A DNA stretch of 6,676 bases from Acidobacteriota bacterium (GTDB lineage: Bacteria; Acidobacteriota; Terriglobia; Acidoferrales; UBA7541): the NCBI GenBank assembly GCA_019239815.1, contig JAFAZL010000776.1, positions 1 to 6,676 on the forward strand. Direction: 5' to 3'. Position 1 is the stretch's first letter, and each line of letters opens with the position of its first letter. This document shows, one piece after another, positions 5,960 through 6,676 of the stretch. A model generated the notes under the pieces. That model did not search any database. It saw only the letters and a list, made by a program, of their open reading frames with translations, and was not told where the DNA came from. The translations under genes were made by a program, and so were the position numbers.

Positions 5960-6676
5960 CTACGCTTCCTGCGTAGCCACCGCATCCCGCCGATCCATAT
6001 ACACCCGAAAAACACCCATCGCCGCCGCCACAATCGTCGGCCCGGCAACCAGCCCGAGCAGACCAAAAACTTCCAACCCGCCAAGCACGCCGATAAACAG
6101 CAGCAATTCGTTGAGCCGCGTCCGGTTCCGCAGCAGCAGCGGCCGAATAATGTTGTCCGCCGTTCCCGCCACCGCTCCGCAAATCACCAGAATCGTTATG
6201 CCCTTCCCCCAGTGCCCGCTGAATCCCAACCACAACGCCGCCGGCACCCAAATCAGCGCCGATCCCACCACGGGCACCAACGAGAAAAACGCCATGATGA
6301 CGCCCCAGAACACAGCCGAGGGAATGCCTCCAATCGTAAACGCCAGTCCTCCGAGCAAGCCCTGCAAACAAGCAATCACCAACCCCACTGCCACGCTCGC
6401 AAAAATCAGGTCCCGCGATTCCGACAGCATGTCCGTCTGAATCGATTCATCGAACGGAATCAAATGCCGCACGCCGCGCACGATGCTCTCGCCGTCCCGA
6501 AACATAAAAAACAGCGAAAAAATCACAATGAACAGATCCACAAAAAACGCCGTCAGATTTTTCAGCAATCCTGCGAAATTCGCCGCGATAAATGCAGCGA
6601 TGCGCTCCGCACCCTGCCGGATCGGCTGTGTAAAATCCCAGTCTTGCCACGCGGCGGGCAAATGCGCGTGAATCCA
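5960..6676 (-). CDS. AI-2E/PerM family membrane protein, C-terminal 238 residues, runs off right edge
   Basis: This is an inner-membrane protein of the AI-2E transporter (UPF0118, PerM/YdiK/TqsA) family, whose members export or permeate small molecules; the substrate here cannot be told. Numbering from the edge, TM-like segments lie at about 41-60, 90-117, 120-152, 158-170 and 187-228. Family signatures are visible: AVFWGVIMAFFSLVPVVGSAL (121-141), DNIIRPLLL (174-182) with the conserved IIRP, and LNELLLFIGVLGGLEVFGL (188-206) followed by GLVAGP (208-213). The frame is open to the window edge, beginning in-frame with Trp, so the true start lies outside. Family members are about 340-400 residues, so roughly the N-terminal third is missing. 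An internal TTG at 6661 is not a credible start. The gene converges on the 205-aa protein gene with a 167-base gap. Confidence 0.93.
   Translation of the reverse strand, partial: WIHAHLPAAWQDWDFTQPIRQGAERIAAFIAANFAGLLKNLTAFFVDLFIVIFSLFFMFRDGESIVRGVRHLIPFDESIQTDMLSESRDLIFASVAVGLVIACLQGLLGGLAFTIGGIPSAVFWGVIMAFFSLVPVVGSALIWVPAALWLGFSGHWGKGITILVICGAVAGTADNIIRPLLLRNRTRLNELLLFIGVLGGLEVFGLLGLVAGPTIVAAAMGVFRVYMDRRDAVATQEA

Noticed and set aside
5960..5976. Inverted repeat CTACGC/GCGTAG with a 5-base loop at the AI-2E family gene's stop
   Set aside because: It is only 6 bp, overlaps the last codons and has no U tract downstream on the minus strand; not enough for a terminator call.
5862..6371. 169-codon minus-strand frame overlapping the AI-2E family gene
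   Set aside because: It is Gly/Arg/Ala-rich and out of frame with a clear membrane protein; the AI-2E frame carries all the family motifs to its own stop.

Overview
The window looks like a chromosomal segment of an Acidobacteriota genome. It is GC-rich. The strongest clue is an 814-residue permease with the full architecture of the 'acidobacterial duplicated orphan permease' (ADOP) family. The short GC-rich palindromic repeats between genes also fit, from my memory of acidobacterial genomes. No rRNA, tRNA, CRISPR array, transposase or phage gene is visible.

Layout from left to right. (1) Positions 1-1592, minus strand: the N-terminal 530 residues of a LonB-like (AAA_32-type) ATP-dependent protease. 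Its P-loop and Walker B are unusually degenerate, and its proteolytic domain lies beyond the left edge. (2) Positions 1593-2126: no intact gene. This stretch holds a 41-bp palindromic repeat, a 38-codon fragment that resembles the C-terminus of a type II antitoxin, and a composite nested repeat that takes the place of the fragment's N-terminal half. (3) Positions 2127-4981, minus strand: an ADOP permease followed by a small TfoX N-terminal-domain protein, 35-36 bp apart and probably co-transcribed. (4) Positions 4982-5174: a divergent intergenic region with two back-to-back promoter-like sequences sharing their -35 region, and a perfect 22-bp palindrome that would fall at the 5' end of the permease mRNA. 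(5) Positions 5175-5792, plus strand: a 205-residue protein of unknown function whose strand and helix pattern resembles an RNase H-like (RuvC/YqgF) fold. It is followed at once by two tandem hairpins, the second being the other copy of the 41-bp repeat. (6) Positions 5960-6676, minus strand: the C-terminal 238 residues of an AI-2E/PerM family membrane protein, cut by the right edge.

The genes do not form an obvious pathway. Only the ADOP and TfoX-like genes look like a transcription unit. The most unusual material is the repeat-rich intergenic DNA, the degenerate nucleotide-binding motifs of the Lon-like protein and the possible RNase H-like protein. I do not see a clear new multi-gene system here.
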